64,000 bases of DNA from Hydractinia symbiolongicarpus (GCF_029227915.1 NC_079882.1:7936001-8000000); one strand, 5' to 3'; counted from the stretch's first letter, positions 13,198 to 52,994 are shown. Numbers and translations: made by a program. Notes: generated from the sequence alone by a model not told the origin.

Positions 13198-14140
13198 AGG
13201 TGGGTTTCCACTTATCCGTTTGGTAGCAGAACGGGATAATAATCACGTGAGCATGCGCATTACGATTTTCTTGTTGTCACACGGGATAATTTTGTCGTAC
13301 GTTTTGTCCCGGGAAAAAGTTGAATTGAGTTCAATTTTTTCCCGCTGCGTAACGGGACCTGAAATTTACTAACCAATCAGATTGTAGTATTTTTGCAAGC
13401 GTAGCATTTTATCTTTCTGTTGATGTTGCTTTTCTACGCTCGTCAAAACAAACTTATTTCAAGATGGCGGAGTACACAGAGACAGATAAAGAATTTGATA
13501 CAGAATTGTATAATGCAGAGGAGGATGCTTTCATCATGGCAAATCAACGGTATTTGCGACAGGAACAGACCACGGAGCTGCTCGTTAGTGATAACAGAGC
13601 TATAGCAGAAACTCTAGAACAAGAAGATCGACCAGCAGCAGCTATTCATACTACATCACAACAACATCAACAACTAGAACTGGGACAACAACACGAGAGA
13701 GACTGGGAAATTCGCCAGCTCAGTCCAATTGCTTCACGTTTGATAGAACATTTCGTTATAGCTGGGGCAATAAGTTTCAGCAAATCTTCATACTTAGTAG
13801 GAGTCATTCGAAAGTACTTGAAAAAATACTCTTGATCATACAGTACCATATCTTTAATTAGCAAATTGAATGCTCCTTTTGTTTGCCTTTCCATGAATAG
13901 TTGTCTAATCCACATTCTTTTTTTATACTTCATACTTTATTTCAAATGATAGAATAATAAAAATAACAAAGTTCTTCTGCTGAGTTTACTGATGAGGGCT
14001 GCCATATTTGTTTATGTTTTGACGCGTTTAAAGTTTGCTTTTCCCGAGTTCCCGTTCCCATTTAATGGAAATTGACTTTTCCCGTCTGTCCCGTTCCCGT
14101 TCCCGTGTCTGCTACCAAACGGACAAGTGGAAACCCACCT
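13198..14140. mobile_element. PIF/Harbinger element with transposase remnant, 943 bp
   Basis: Terminal repeats start AGGTGGGTTTCCACTT and continue with CCGTTTGGTAGCAGA; TTA flanks at 13195-13197 and 14141-14143. A minus-strand frame 13933-13667 gives RRM-free Harbinger transposase N-terminal text (EYFFKYFRMTPTKYEDLL, then a GPAIT-like block), and a plus-strand frame beginning MAEYTETDKEFD at 13464 runs into its antisense. The DDE nuclease is missing, so the copy is deleted and non-autonomous. Subterminal CCCGTTCCCG motifs repeat near the right end. Confidence 0.88.
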
Positions 14141-14327
14141 TTAAATCATTTCCTTCAACCGTGTTTAGCTTGTGACGTCAGCGTAAAAACCGCCATTTTA
14201 GATTAACTGACGTCAAATTTGTTTTTAACGTTAAATTACACGTCATTTAACAAATATGTGTTTTTTCATAAAAACTCTCCTGAAAGAAGTTGCCCTCTAA
14301 ACAGCTCTTTAAAGGAAAGCTATTAAA

Positions 14328-15218
14328 ATGATTGAAAAAGAAGTTGAACAGATTATGAAATATCACAGTAAGCAAATTAAATGCTTGCTACCGTCGTTCC
14401 ACGTGTATGACATCAATGGCGAAGTTTGGGTTGATGTTAATATCAATGTCAACAAAGAAAATATTTCTAGACAAGTAAAGCATGCATATGACATTTTGAA
14501 TGATTCGTTTGGAAGTGTTGATTCTACACCACCTGCGTTTTATGACAGCTGTATTTGGAATAAGACTCTCTCAACATACTCCAGCCTGGATTCGTTGCTG
14601 TCATGTGGGGATTCCCATTACAATTCATGGGGATGTCGGGAATATCATAATACTTTCTCCGCTTGCGATACGTTGACAATTGTCAGCAGTTTGTACGCAA
14701 ATGACTTGACATTGATCAGCAGCGCGTATTCAAGCATGGACAGCCTGGTTTCAATGTCTAAGGATGATGAATTAACTCGCGACATTTTACACGAAAACAG
14801 TAAGAAAGAAGGTAAAATAACTTTATTAAACTGTATAATATTAAACCTTTGATCAAATTATTGGATGTTCTCAGGCTAGGATATTAATTTTAAGTACATG
14901 TGTCTACGTACAGTTAAATAGGAAAAGAAAACAGCTAGCTAAAGTTAAACAAAAAAAGAAATGCAAAAGGGTTGTAAATTGGACGTGCCTACGTTTAAAA
15001 TTACATTCTGATTTTCTTTAGATTTGGCAGATATCGCAGATGAAGTTGTGGAAAGAATCTGTACATTATTTGATTCGCCACCAGCTACAAAAAACAACAT
15101 CCAGAGTGAATTCCAACCTTCACTTTTGAAGCAGGATGCAACGCCACGACAAAAATGCTCCAAAAATGTTTTTCGAAGATTTTTTCGTTGGTGCCGAAAT
15201 AAAATTCGAGAAAAATAA
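14328..15218 (+). CDS. Unknown two-exon protein, 226 aa
   Basis: Exons 14328-14811 and 15022-15218; the junction G|AT restores Asp in frame with GT-AG sites. I do not recognise the family. The N-terminal ~65 residues look structured (YHSKQIKCLLPSFHVYDING), the middle is Ser/Asp/Cys-rich with two similar phrases, YSSLDSLLS and YSSMDSLVS about 60 residues apart, and the C-terminus is a basic aromatic cluster (FRRFFRWCRNKIREK) that could bind membrane or nucleic acid. No signal peptide or membrane segment is evident. AATAAA overlaps the stop codon (15214-15219). Coding status rests on the long open frame and the clean intron. Confidence 0.6.
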
Positions 15219-16197
15219 ATACTTGTGTCGCTTTTTCTCTCGCGATTACTATTTGTGTTAATTAAATGCCAGGGAGAGATAAATCAAATCAAGCTTCGCT
15301 TCATCGTGAAACTAAATTTTAAAACTTCGATTGGTGGAAACTGGTTCAATTTCTATCACGATAATTTAAGTTTTTGCATTAAAGCCCATTTAAGATACAC
15401 GTAAATTTTTGTTGTAAGAGCTTAAAACACTTCGTAAGGTTTTACGAAAAGAAATTTTGCTAACGCCTCGTCTTCCAAAGCCACCATGTTTGCTAAATCT
15501 TGTTTTGAAAACTTTCAAAAAAATCGACCAAATCGAATGTTGCGTGCCATAAATTCGATTGTTTCTGTTTCGAACGTTCCTTCTTTTTGATCGTAAGCTC
15601 TTTACGACAAGTTTCTTTTAAGGAGAAAACAAAGAAATTGTTGCTTATGACACGTTTCAAGACAATGCCACATGAACGTAAGATTTTTTCATAATGAAGA
15701 ATAAATGATTTTGGTTTTAGCCCTTACGAAAATATGTTCCTGAGCTTTAGGGCTACAATTAACATTATAAAATTAAGAGAAATTAAGATGGCAGAAAAAT
15801 GATGCAATGACAATGAACACTACATTTCCCATATTAAGATAGCTTTTATTAAAGAGCAATTTACTTCAACCATTTAAATAAAGAGTTTAAATTGGCTTTC
15901 CTATCTTAAGACTAAATGTTTTTCGAGTGAGCACTTCTTAGTTTTTGTGAAATCGTTTGTTGTTTAACCAAAAAAATTCGTTTACCCTTGAATTTTCTTT
16001 GATTTGGATGACTGCTATATGCAACTCGAAAGCACAAAAGATGGTTTCGCAAATTCGCGACTTTTTCGTGAAAGAGCAATCACGTGTGACATTCACGAAA
16101 ATAAGTCTTCGCGTAGATTAATCTTAATAACGTTAGAAATTATAAGAAGCCAACTTACCATCAAGCGGAACACAAAACAACAACAGTAATGAGTTCT
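15219..16197. other. Intergenic, nothing recognised
   Basis: AT-rich sequence with short frames only; no repeats with obvious partners in the window were seen. Confidence 0.4.
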
Positions 16198-16634
16198 CTA
16201 CCAGAAACCAAGTATAGCCACCATTAAAATCCAAAATGACTGAAATGGTGTGTTTCTTTGGAAGTTCATCATATGAAATTTATGCAAAATATATAGAGTC
16301 AAAAGAACTAAAAATATTAAAGCTGGATACAGATATCCCAACGTAATTGCATTAAGGCTTGTAAATTGCTCCAAGAAGCAGCTATTGATCGGTATACCAT
16401 TCACGCCACCTAGATCTACCCAGGAGCTAATCGCCAATATAATCTGATTTTCTCACTCGGATCACACACGTACGGAAGCATTTGAACAAAGAATATAATT
16501 CCTCTAAAATGTGATGAAAATCTTTGATTTAAAACTAAAACGAGGACAGCTGCAATAATCACAGCTGTTGCAATGATGGCCAGGTATAAGATCGACCACG
16601 AAAAGCCGTCACATGTAACACAATCCGACGACAT
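16198..16634 (-). pseudogene. Multi-pass membrane protein fragment, one frameshift
   Basis: Two overlapping minus frames, 16634-16416 and 16437-16198. The first has a short Cys-containing start (CVTCDGF), a hydrophobic segment (YLAIIATAVIIAAVLVLVL) and HFRGIIFFVQMLPYV; the second has VNGIPINSCFLEQFTSLN and a second long hydrophobic segment (LYPALIFLVLLTLYILH). The layout, helix, FVQ-type segment, then CF-containing loop and helix, resembles the C-terminal part of large invertebrate membrane proteins with Cys-rich ectodomains. The ectodomain is absent and the frames break near 16430, so I treat it as a broken fragment; an unrecognised intron is an alternative. Confidence 0.4.
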
Positions 16635-17878
16635 TCAAGTCAAACCATATCCCCTGGTTTACACTTCCCTCATATATGCTGATAAATCCTGTGGCACACT
16701 GCAGGTTTCACTGCATTATATATAAATGGATCTTCAGTTTTTTCCAATACCCATGATCTCGTATGTCTACAATTGTAGCTACTTATTCAGTCTACATTAG
16801 CACCTAAAAATTGTTGATTGTGGATTTTTTACGATAAAAAATCGAAGACATATTTTTCTTACCACCAACCAGCTTTTTAATTTTCACCAGTTACGAATCC
16901 AAAGTAGGGTGTCCCAACGCATACATTTTAGATTCTTGGGAAAGTTCTTTCCCTACTAAGGTATTCCGTGAAAACGTTGAATTATAAGCCATAACAGCAG
17001 CGATATTTAATCATATATTTTTATAATTTATCGATTTACATATTACAACATATATTATCTAAAGTCTAGTAAAAAATATTCTAATAAATTGTACTTACAT
17101 AAAACTATTTTTATCGTCAAAAAATATTTGTCCAACCGTTTCGGAAAAATATAAATTTTGATAATTTACATAAAGTTGTGTCACAGAAAGTCACATAAAG
17201 AGAGATCTCAAAATACAAGTACAAAGAAATGAAAACTGGAAGTCATTCCTAATAAATGCTCAAAATTTTACAAAAAAGAAACTTTCTGAAAAATACAACA
17301 AAAAGAGCTCAAAAGGAAAACTCCCAAAGTTAAACTTCGTTCCAGTACCTTGTCGGTAAAATAATGACCAACTTTTTACCGAGCATAATTATTTACAGAC
17401 TTTTTTTATCCATCTTGTTATTAGTCGACTAAAATTATTCATCGCTTTTTGTTTCATCCCTTTTTAGTGCGTTAATAACCAAATGCTTCAAAAATAAGAC
17501 GATAAAATGTTGGATATTTCCAATATACATTTACGTATAAATGACTATCAATATTTTTTTAAATTCCTCTGCGTGTATTTTGTTTTCCAATAATTTTTCA
17601 AGAACTACTCGTCCAAAGTGAATACGTTGCTAAAAGTCGATAGAAAGTGCTAAAATTCGTGAAAATGATTAATATTTTTACGGACTAAAAATTTTTACCA
17701 ATTTTTTTACCGACTTGGTAAGGATATGCGCGCTGTTTTTAACTTGATACATTTAATCGCCTAGTGTCGCCTGAATAGCACTCCTCCTGCCTGCGCGAAA
17801 TCATGCGTTGTTAAAACCCAATGTTACGTGCCTTTAATAAATAAGACATCATTTACAAAAAAATAGAACTTCGAAAAA
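16635..17878. other. Intergenic, downstream of MELK
   Basis: AT-rich; holds the presumed MELK 3' untranslated region just below 17879. I saw no canonical AATAAA on the minus strand in the first few hundred bases. Nothing else is recognised. Confidence 0.35.
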
Positions 17879-44650
<26,772 letters not shown>

Positions 44651-47496
44651 GATTATTGTAAAAAATTTTCAAATATACAATGATCATTATTATTTTTCAC
44701 CTATACGTGACGCAAAACCAAAATGCTGCAGCATTTTTTTCTTTTCTGAAAGTTCTGAAAAAAAAATTTTTTTTTAAACACTATGTAAATAATGCTTGAT
44801 ATTGCTTGCAAAACCTGACACAAAAAAAAGAGATCAAATTCTCATCAAGTTTACATAATTCGACACCACAAAACATAAAAAAATCTGTTCAGAAATATTT
44901 CTTTTATAAATGTATCTTCTCTTTTTGATTTTGCAGAAAGTATATCAAAACAAAAAATATGTAATTACACTTATTTATTTACGAAATAGAAAAAACACTG
45001 AAAGAAAGATAAACAATATCTATTTTTTCGTAATATAATTAGATGCACGATTATTTCACAGTTTACATTTAAACATCTTTCTTTGTTTTATAAAATAATA
45101 AACAAACAAACAATTGTATTGTGCTCAACAAATAAAGCAATAAAAGCAAACACCAGATAAAAGTATTACATCTATACTATACAAAAAAAAATTAAAACAC
45201 CACAACACAATTTTATTCTTATCTTTATTAACCACTTTACCTTTCATTGTGAGTTTTAAGAGAGAGATTGTATTCACAGCTTTGCTGGAGGATTAACATC
45301 AAAGTACATCACAGTGCTATAAAAGAACCAAACAAAACAATAAAGTTTTAACGTGAAGGAAAATATTTATACGTGGGTGTTGGAAGTATAATCCTTTGTT
45401 TACAAGAGAAAACTTTGTAATTTGATATATGCAAACATTTTTCTTTTATTCTAGGAAGTCCAACAAACATCCTCATGCTCTAGTGATGACAGATATACTT
45501 TAATTCCCAATACCAGCATAAATCAATCATAATGTTACAGATCTTAATTCGTTAATAATAAAGTTTGACAGAAAATTTGCCTCCTAATGACTGTAATGAC
45601 TTTTTTAACTAAAAACGTTGAAGAGAATTAACACAAATACTAGGCTAAGATTTTCAGGATATAATTATTTGGGAACTTTATGACAAAGTTTCATCAAATT
45701 CTGAAATTGTGCACTTAGAGCCCCTGCAAATTTTCAGCCACTCACATGGAATAACTCAGATGACATTTACTATTTGACCATTTATTATTTATTTTTGTTA
45801 CTTTTTTAACACTGTAATATTGATATTAAATTCTTGTACAGTGCTTAAAATACTAAAAATCTGTAAAGTACAACAGCAGTACATATCACTTTGACAATTT
45901 CACATGAACTTTCTTCCTGAAAGGGGAGTCTTTCCAAATATTTATTGTTTTAACAACGATTTGTATTCTCCTGGCATGAATTAGTTGCATCTAAAGAAAG
46001 CTTTTTTTTATTCTTGTATAACTTTAACATAAAAAATGAACATAAAAAGGAAACAGATTAAGGTTAAGATTAAACATTTAGTCCCAATTTTAAGGATTTG
46101 TTCAAAATTTTACTCACCACTTTAAGTTAGTCAACAAGATTATAAGTAATTCAAAATAATTCATGTTAAATTTTAACAAAAGAAAAGGCAACGATTTTTA
46201 TGTAGTATCATAAACTTTCTATAACAGCTGAAGATGTGAAATGCTTGTTTAAAAGTGTGGAAAATATTATGTTCCCATGGTAGCACCTATAAAAAGCACA
46301 AACACTTACACTAATGTTAACAACAGTTGATAAAAATTAAATGTTAAATGATTTTTTTATCACACAACCCAATTCAGTTTAAAAGTCAATCCATTTGTCT
46401 TAATAATACCTGTGAATACATATTAAAAATTTGGTATCTAAAATTCTGCATATCAGGTCAGTATTTCTTGGTCGAGCCTGGTTTTTATCTGCCTTTATTA
46501 AAATTCTCAAAAAGGAATAATGCTGCATTACCTCACTCTAATAAAGAGTTTTTTTATTTCTCCTAACGTTTAAAAAGATTATTTTCTGTCTCAAAACATA
46601 ATCTAACTATGGTGTGCCATCTAAACTAAATGAAATAAAATTGATGACACTACAATTACGTAACCATTAATGGATGAATAACCCTCTTTTTCTATTGAAA
46701 AGTAAAAACATTTACCTGCCATGTAAAATATATGAGGAAATTTGTTCATGTGATGCTTTTTGTGTTGAAAGGATTTTGAAAACTTGCTGGGCTGAACACA
46801 CAAGGTGGAGTGAAAAGGAAAGTCTAATCCCTCCAAACATCTTCCAAACTTTCAAGCATGTTCATTGATGTAGTAATTTTATCAGGACTATGTACCAAGA
46901 CAAGAAAGAACTTAAAGAATAATTACCTTGACCTATTGAAATCCTTATGGCAGTAATCCTTTTGAAAATTTTCTTTTTCCTTTTAGTTCCAATGTTATTT
47001 CTATATTAATATCTATATTATATATATTAAAACAATATTCTCAAGAAAATACTTTAAGGATTGCCTTTTCATAACTTTTCTTTTCAAGTCTTTGCTGAAG
47101 CAACATCAGATTGTAAAACATTCTTACAAAATCTAAAATTATACTTAAAAAATATAACCGTTTTATTTACACGATAAGACAAATTCCTATAATACCTATA
47201 TTTTTTCTGAAAATGCCTTGACTTCCTCTTTCTGATTTAATAATAATACTGTTTCTTTTTTGTGCTGTTTCGATAACTTCATGTTAAGGAAGTGATGGAT
47301 ACATGTCTTCTATGTCAAAGCTCATTACCTTTTCTCCTTCCTCTAGACATAATATCCTTGGCTACATTAACAAATTGATCCATACCCTTGAGATATGTAA
47401 ATAATAGGTAATATAACACATGGTAACTGATCTTTGCAGTTTTTGATGAATTGGGAAGAAGTCACAAGTTGTATATAACACATAATTAGGTATAAC
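44651..47496. other. Upstream of MELK, no gene seen
   Basis: AT-rich sequence containing the presumed MELK promoter and 5' untranslated region. I saw no coding exon with matching splice sites. Short frames near 46.3-46.9 kb have no recognisable content. Confidence 0.4.
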
Positions 47497-47850
47497 CGGC
47501 ATGCAAATTCAAAGTTATGGGGTAGTTAGCAAAAAATTAAGAGCCCTAGGACAAGCAAACAAGTGTCATTTTGCAAAAACATTTATGTTAATAAATTCAC
47601 CTTTATAATATCTATGCATTGATAAAGTTTGATACACACCCCTTAACTGGTTCAAAATTAATGATGACAGAAAATGTCAAAATTTGCTATTACTTAAATA
47701 CATAAATATACAGCACAATTTATGCAGCATAAATAAATCTGAAATTCTTTAAATTTGAATATCTTGAGAACAAAAAGAACTTTTCTAAAAATTTAAAAAG
47801 ACTTGTTAACCAACTTTTTGAGCTCTATAATATAAGTATAAACACAAGTA
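47497..47850. repeat. ~350-bp dispersed repeat, copy 2
   Basis: Same orientation as the copy at 42700-43060 in MELK intron 3. Both begin near ACCG(G/A)C(A/G)TGCA and end near CTCTATAAT(G/A)TAAGT. Confidence 0.85.
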
Positions 47851-48434
47851 AGTCACAAGTAAGGAAAGCTTTAACTTGGTCTATAGCTTTAGTAATTTCT
47901 GATAAGTATGGATTAGCCAAAGAGATGAATTGTAATTCTGAATGATTTGCTTTTGACTTTTCTGATACAAATGAACAGGATAATAAAAAAAATCCTCTTT
48001 ATTACACTACACATATTTTTTTTAAAAAATGAAACCTGTTTATAAGAAACTCAAGGCTAAAGCTGCCAAAAAATACTGGATTGTTTAAGTTCAAAAAATT
48101 AGAAAACTAATAAAAAAAATTTTCCATGAAATTTCATTTTGACTCTTTGTACATACCCTTGTGTGATTGAATAACGTACAGAGAAAAGTCAATTTCAATT
48201 TCATTCTATACATGTATAAATTTAAAAACGAAAAGAAACTTTCAGTGCTGAAATTGCTAGAGAAATCAGGAAACTATCAGTACTAGTAGAGCCTTTCACA
48301 CTGAATTATTTTAAAAAAAACAATAGTATGAACGTATTGACGTAAACTTTTTCTGTACACAAATTACCTGAACCTACTTTTTCTGTCTTTTTTTTCACTA
48401 TTATAATATGCCTGTATCCATTTTCCAGTGTATG

Positions 48435-48819
48435 AGAGCGTTCACATGTTACATAATTTTTTGCCTATTTTCTACACCCCCTCCCCCATGTAATCAGTCA
48501 TAATCATTTGGTTGACTCCCCTCCAAAAATTACGTCATCATCTACCCCCCCCCCCCAAAAAAAAAAAAAAAGATAAAAAATCCGTAAAGAATTTTGAATA
48601 TTTACAGTTTTATATTTTACTTTTATATTTTACATACAAAATATAGAATATGGCGAATACAAGCACTTTAGATGGTTGATATTTTCACACTCATAACAAA
48701 ATATGTTGTTGGTTTTTTTTGATTTGCTATGTCACCACTTGACCCCTCCCATAATCAAGCATAAGCAATCTCGATGACCCCCCTCCCCCTACTTGATTAC
48801 GTATTATGTAAACGCTCCC
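48435..48819. mobile_element. MITE, ~385 bp, GGGAGCGTTTACATAAT-type ends
   Basis: The left end AGAGCGTTCACATGTTACA and the right end, whose complement is GGGAGCGTTTACATAATACG, form imperfect inverted repeats; TATG lies on both sides (48431-48434, 48820-48823). The interior has C-runs and an A-run at 48545-48571 and no coding capacity. Confidence 0.65.
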
Positions 48820-49544
48820 TATGCAACCTGTACAAAATGTTGGCTGTAGTTTTAGGATAGAAATAGTCTTCATAAAATTTTAAAACAGCTACATTAATTG
48901 TTGGGAAAACTTTTTGATTTAGTTTGTTTATAATTTCCATTAGAGAAAAAAATATTCAAAATGTAAAAATAATGTGGTTTTTCCTGTTTTAATACTGTGA
49001 AATTCTGTGGAATTAAATGCTGGCAAGTTTTGGTTTGCGTTGCAAATTAAAACAACATGAAAAAACAATGCTGTCCATTACACTATGATTGTTCAAACTT
49101 TATTTGATTCTCAAGTTTGAAGATGCTACAATGTTGGCCAGAATGCTCTATGAGAGTACATGTTACATTGCAAAGTTAACCTTTGGATGGATTGGGATGC
49201 CAGGTAAGAAAATAATCGAAGTAGGCAGGACAGATAATAGATAGATTTTGGTGTAATTACGTTATGTTTTTCCCAAGGCAAAGAATGCACGTTATGGTTG
49301 CCCTTCACAATATTATGTCCTCATGGATCATATATTGTGAATGGTTTCCAAGGCATGACCCAAATCTCCCAAATGCATGAATTACATTCTTATTTTCTCT
49401 ATTCACGAGGTACATTTCAGTACTAATTTATTTATCTATCTATGACAATTTACTTAATTAATATACTAATTATTTAACATACTAATTATTTAATAATTTA
49501 TTCTCATGTATGAAGGATATTTATTTCTCTTTTCTCTTCAATCA

Positions 49545-49598
49545 TGAAGGTACACTTTTACTTCACTATAAACATAGTGAAGTAAAAGTGTACCTTCA
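49545..49598. repeat. Perfect 25-bp palindrome, 4-bp loop
   Basis: Arms 49545-49569 and 49574-49598 are exact complements (start TGAAGGTACACTTTTACTTC) around AAAC. It lies immediately 3' (minus sense) of the degenerate recombinase fragment. Confidence 0.92.
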
Positions 49599-49605
49599 GC
49601 GTGTG

Positions 49606-50160
49606 TTACCACATAATAATAATATCAGGATTCATAAAAGGGTATAACATTAACATTTCTTGTAGGTGGGAGGACATGATAGGCAGTCTCTGCTGGCTTA
49701 CGGCATTCTTAGTCCACTTAATACAGCTTGTAGCGTAGTACAATTTGCCCATGTCAGATATCCTTTCAGAAAATCCGCAGATTAGACTTTGATACTGCAT
49801 TACACACAAGCAGACTTTGATAGTGGCACAATTTGGCCAGTGTTGACATAAAAGTGACATAAAGCTGAAGATTAGAGCAAAAACATCCGGATAGAAACGT
49901 GGTTGCAAAACAATCTGTAGAATGAGAGTCCTGAACGGTAGGTGAGACTGGTGTTTGGTGACAATGTAGCATCGAAGGCGTAATTCATGGGCATTCAGAA
50001 ATTGACGAGGTGATAGGAGTAGGGAGCTGTTCAGCGTATGGATACTGCTCTTTGAACTTTTCAACCTGTAAACGTGAAAGTAAGTCTGCATAAATAATAG
50101 AAGTGCTACAGCATCAAAACAATAATGTTGTGGTTTGCAGTAAAATAGAACACCAAGCAA
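49606..50160 (-). pseudogene. Ngaro/DIRS-type tyrosine recombinase N-terminal fragment
   Basis: The minus-strand frame includes CATIKVCLCVMQYQSLICGF and SERISDMGKLYYA followed by RLPIMSSHLQEMLMLY, parallel to the plus-strand recombinase at 53.5-53.9 kb (STIKVYLCGIQYQSNICGY) and to the SAM-like core-binding domain of these enzymes. The catalytic C-terminal half is missing and nothing of reverse transcriptase remains upstream. A relic. Confidence 0.75.
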
Positions 50161-50789
50161 ACAAGTTTCATGTGCTCACATTTGCAGGAACCTGTACTTC
50201 ATATGTGGACAATGGCCTTGTTAAATACTGACCTGGGTATCAGACCACTTCTTATCCCACAAATGTACTGCGATAACAACCACAAGTAATTTGAGAAAGG
50301 TAATGCTGTAATACACATTTACGATAATTCAATTGTACATGCATTCCTACGGCTCTCCATTGAAAACGTGTTTTTATGAGAGTTTGTTAGAGATGAAAGC
50401 ATCTTTTCTCCAGTTTTTTAACTTCTGTTGTGTCAATTTCTTTTGAATTTTCAGGAAACGTTAATAATAATAAGATACAACACGGCAAAAAAAGTTATCA
50501 CGAAAGAACCTGTTTTCTCCTTAATAAACTCTTATAAAAGTGTGATGCTCCTCCGATCGCAAAATAAGCTGCGATGGAGTGTTAGTTTTCACGACTTATC
50601 GTAAAGGTGTATTGTTGGTGTTGTTAATGTTGTTAAAAGGGATGGAAAACCATTTCATAGAAGCTTGTTAGGGTGACAGCCATCCCATTCCAACTGGGTA
50701 AAAAATTCAACCACAACTCAATGTCCCTCGAGGATTCCGATGTAATAGTAATGTGATGATAAAGGCTACTTACTCAGTTCGGGAGATGA

Positions 50790-51215
50790 CACTAAAAGGG
50801 AAACGGTTTCCCATGTTTTATAGGGAAATTCCCATGTCATATAGGAAAATGGTTTCCCATATAGGAAACTGTTTCCTAAACTATTTTTTTTTAATTTTAA
50901 GTTGGGTTTCCCTTTTGGGAAACCTTTACCCATTCTCAGAACCATTTTACGGAATTGCGGAAAGAGGCTACAATAATTTTTTTTTCCTTTGGTGAAAATT
51001 TGCGGGAAAATATTCCCTTTCTATTGGTTAAAAATTTTTAGTGTGGTTCCTAACCAGCTCGTGTGCAGATTCCTTTTTATTTTGGTGATTTCCCTAATGG
51101 GAAACCATTGCCGTATTTCTGGCCTGTTTAGGGTAACGGTTTCCCAAATATGAAACCGTGAAGTTTCCCAAATAGGAAACCGTTTCCTAGATGGGTAGTG
51201 GTTTCCCTTTTTGAC
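50790..51215. repeat. Cluster of GGTTTCCC/GGGAAACC motifs
   Basis: About a dozen occurrences of (G)GTTTCCCA/T or its complement occur in 425 bp, many paired (GGGAAACGGTTTCCC at 50799, TTTCCCTTTTGGGAAACC at 50909). The ends carry AAAAGGGAAAC and GTTTCCCTTTTT, so it may be a MITE with subterminal arrays. No such density occurs elsewhere in the window. Confidence 0.7.
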
Positions 51216-51290
51216 TCAACTCCTGAACTGTTACTGTGGTAGATAGGTGAATTAACCTGTGTAAAATGTTTAGTAACTACCTAACTACCT

Positions 51291-51655
51291 AGTGGCGCCG
51301 TAGATTAGTGGTTATAGCTCTCGTACTATGTGCGGGAGACCGGGGTTCGATTCCTCTTGACGGCGATTCAACATGGGCGAGTAAATGTTACCATAGCCCC
51401 GGGTCAACCCAAGCCATGTGAGAGAAATTGGGAAGATGGCACACTGTGTGGGCCGTTGGATGTTGCCGGGAGTTGTCTAGTAGAGCGCGGGCGCTAATTG
51501 GGTCTGCGTCGCTCAAAATGAGCATTAAATGCTCTAGGACTCTCCATCTAAGCCATGGCCCCTCCTGGAAATAATAGACAGGGTATATCCCTCGATATTT
51601 GTGAGGCTAGCCATGTAAAATATGCACATCTATCTATCTATCTCTATCTAGCTAG
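51291..51655 (+). mobile_element. tRNA-derived SINE, ~360 bp
   Basis: A tRNA-like head (51292-51367) has an A box TAGATTAGTGGTTA (51301-51314) and B box GGTTCGATTCC (51344-51354), with acceptor-like halves CGCCGTA and ACGGCG. A unique body of ~250 bp follows, including a CATGTGAGAGAAATTGGGAA block, then a (TCTA)n tail at 51628-51650. The arrangement is that of a Pol III SINE with a short tandem tail. No cloverleaf good enough for a working tRNA was found. Confidence 0.85.
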
Positions 51656-52994
51656 CTGGATTTATGAAACCGATGCCAAATAAGTCATCAAACTCACCAG
51701 GGTTTCATTATCTAGTTTTAATAAAAAAGTATTGTTCTAGTTTGAAACTAATTTGCTGGAAGGACTGCAGTTGACCTTGTCGAAGAAATGCATCACTTGT
51801 CCTTTCATGCTGCAGAGACGCAGGTGCGCGTGCAGCCATATCTGCATCGGATTTTGCGGTCTAAATTCCTAGAACCAAGGGAATGCCCAAAATGATAGCG
51901 AGCTAGGCAAGCGAGACAAAAGGCTTGTTTTTGTTTTGGACCACAGACACGCACTGACGGCTTGGTCATTTTTATTGTGTTCTGTTTTATTTTATATAGA
52001 TTCTCTGGCAATGCTCACATATTTTTAATGCCAGTATTGATTGGAATTTAAAATATTTTCGTCTGGCATATCATAGCTAGCTAGCTATCAATTTTTAAAA
52101 AAAACTTTTCGCAACTGGAACTGACTTTCGCGGATAAATACCTCTTGGATGATATATATGGAACGAATGATAGAACGGGAAACCTTTGGCAATACAACTT
52201 CTCAATTTATTATTTAAAGTGATTTTCACCTGGTTAAGTTAGTGCGTGTTGTTTGTCTTAGGCATTGCTACACTATAATTTAGATCACCCAAGTAAAAAT
52301 TGACTTTATATATTAAGGCCATGACCATTGTTCATATTTTCAAATTTGTATCATCCAAAATGTAACAGTAAAGCTTTTTTTGACTAATCAAATGATGCAA
52401 GATACACAGGGGAATTTCATGTAGATAACATTATATAATTAGAGTTCACTTTTCACTAGTTAATAGCTCTAGTGTAAAAATTATACGTATACTACCTTGA
52501 TTTTAGGAGGTTATAACCTTTCTAGAATAGCCTGCTGTATTTTTGGACACCTGTTTATAGTTTGTTACTGAAGGAGAAAGTGCTACAACAGTGTAGTACT
52601 TGTACTTTCATAGGGCTGGTGACATGGTTTTAGCACAAAGGTACACATTTGCATATATATTGAAACTGAAAAAATGTATATTTATATATGTATTTCAGAC
52701 CCTCTCCCAAATTGCTTCATGTTTAGTGCATTTATGTTTTGAATTCCAAAAATAGCACATTTTTATATTTGCAAATTATGTAACTTCAAATTTTAACTGT
52801 AAGTTTTTGAGTGTAGAGTGAACTGGGCATGACAGTGGATTTGTGATAGCAATGCATGGCCATAGAGAGCAGGGTTGTTGACTAGACACATTGCCTCTAT
52901 AGACAGGGAATATTCGTCAGATCAATCTTAAATGAAGCAGAGTTTGAAAGAGGGATTTAACTGAGGTACTGAGAAGTTGGCTAGAGTTCAAATA

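Noticed and set aside
13464-13835. A host gene starting MAEYTETDKEFD
   Set aside because: It lies inside the TTA-flanked Harbinger element and runs into antisense transposase sequence; more likely a remnant of the element's second ORF.
51292-51367. A functional tRNA gene
   Set aside because: Boxes A and B are present but the arms pair poorly and the sequence continues into a SINE body with a (TCTA)n tail.
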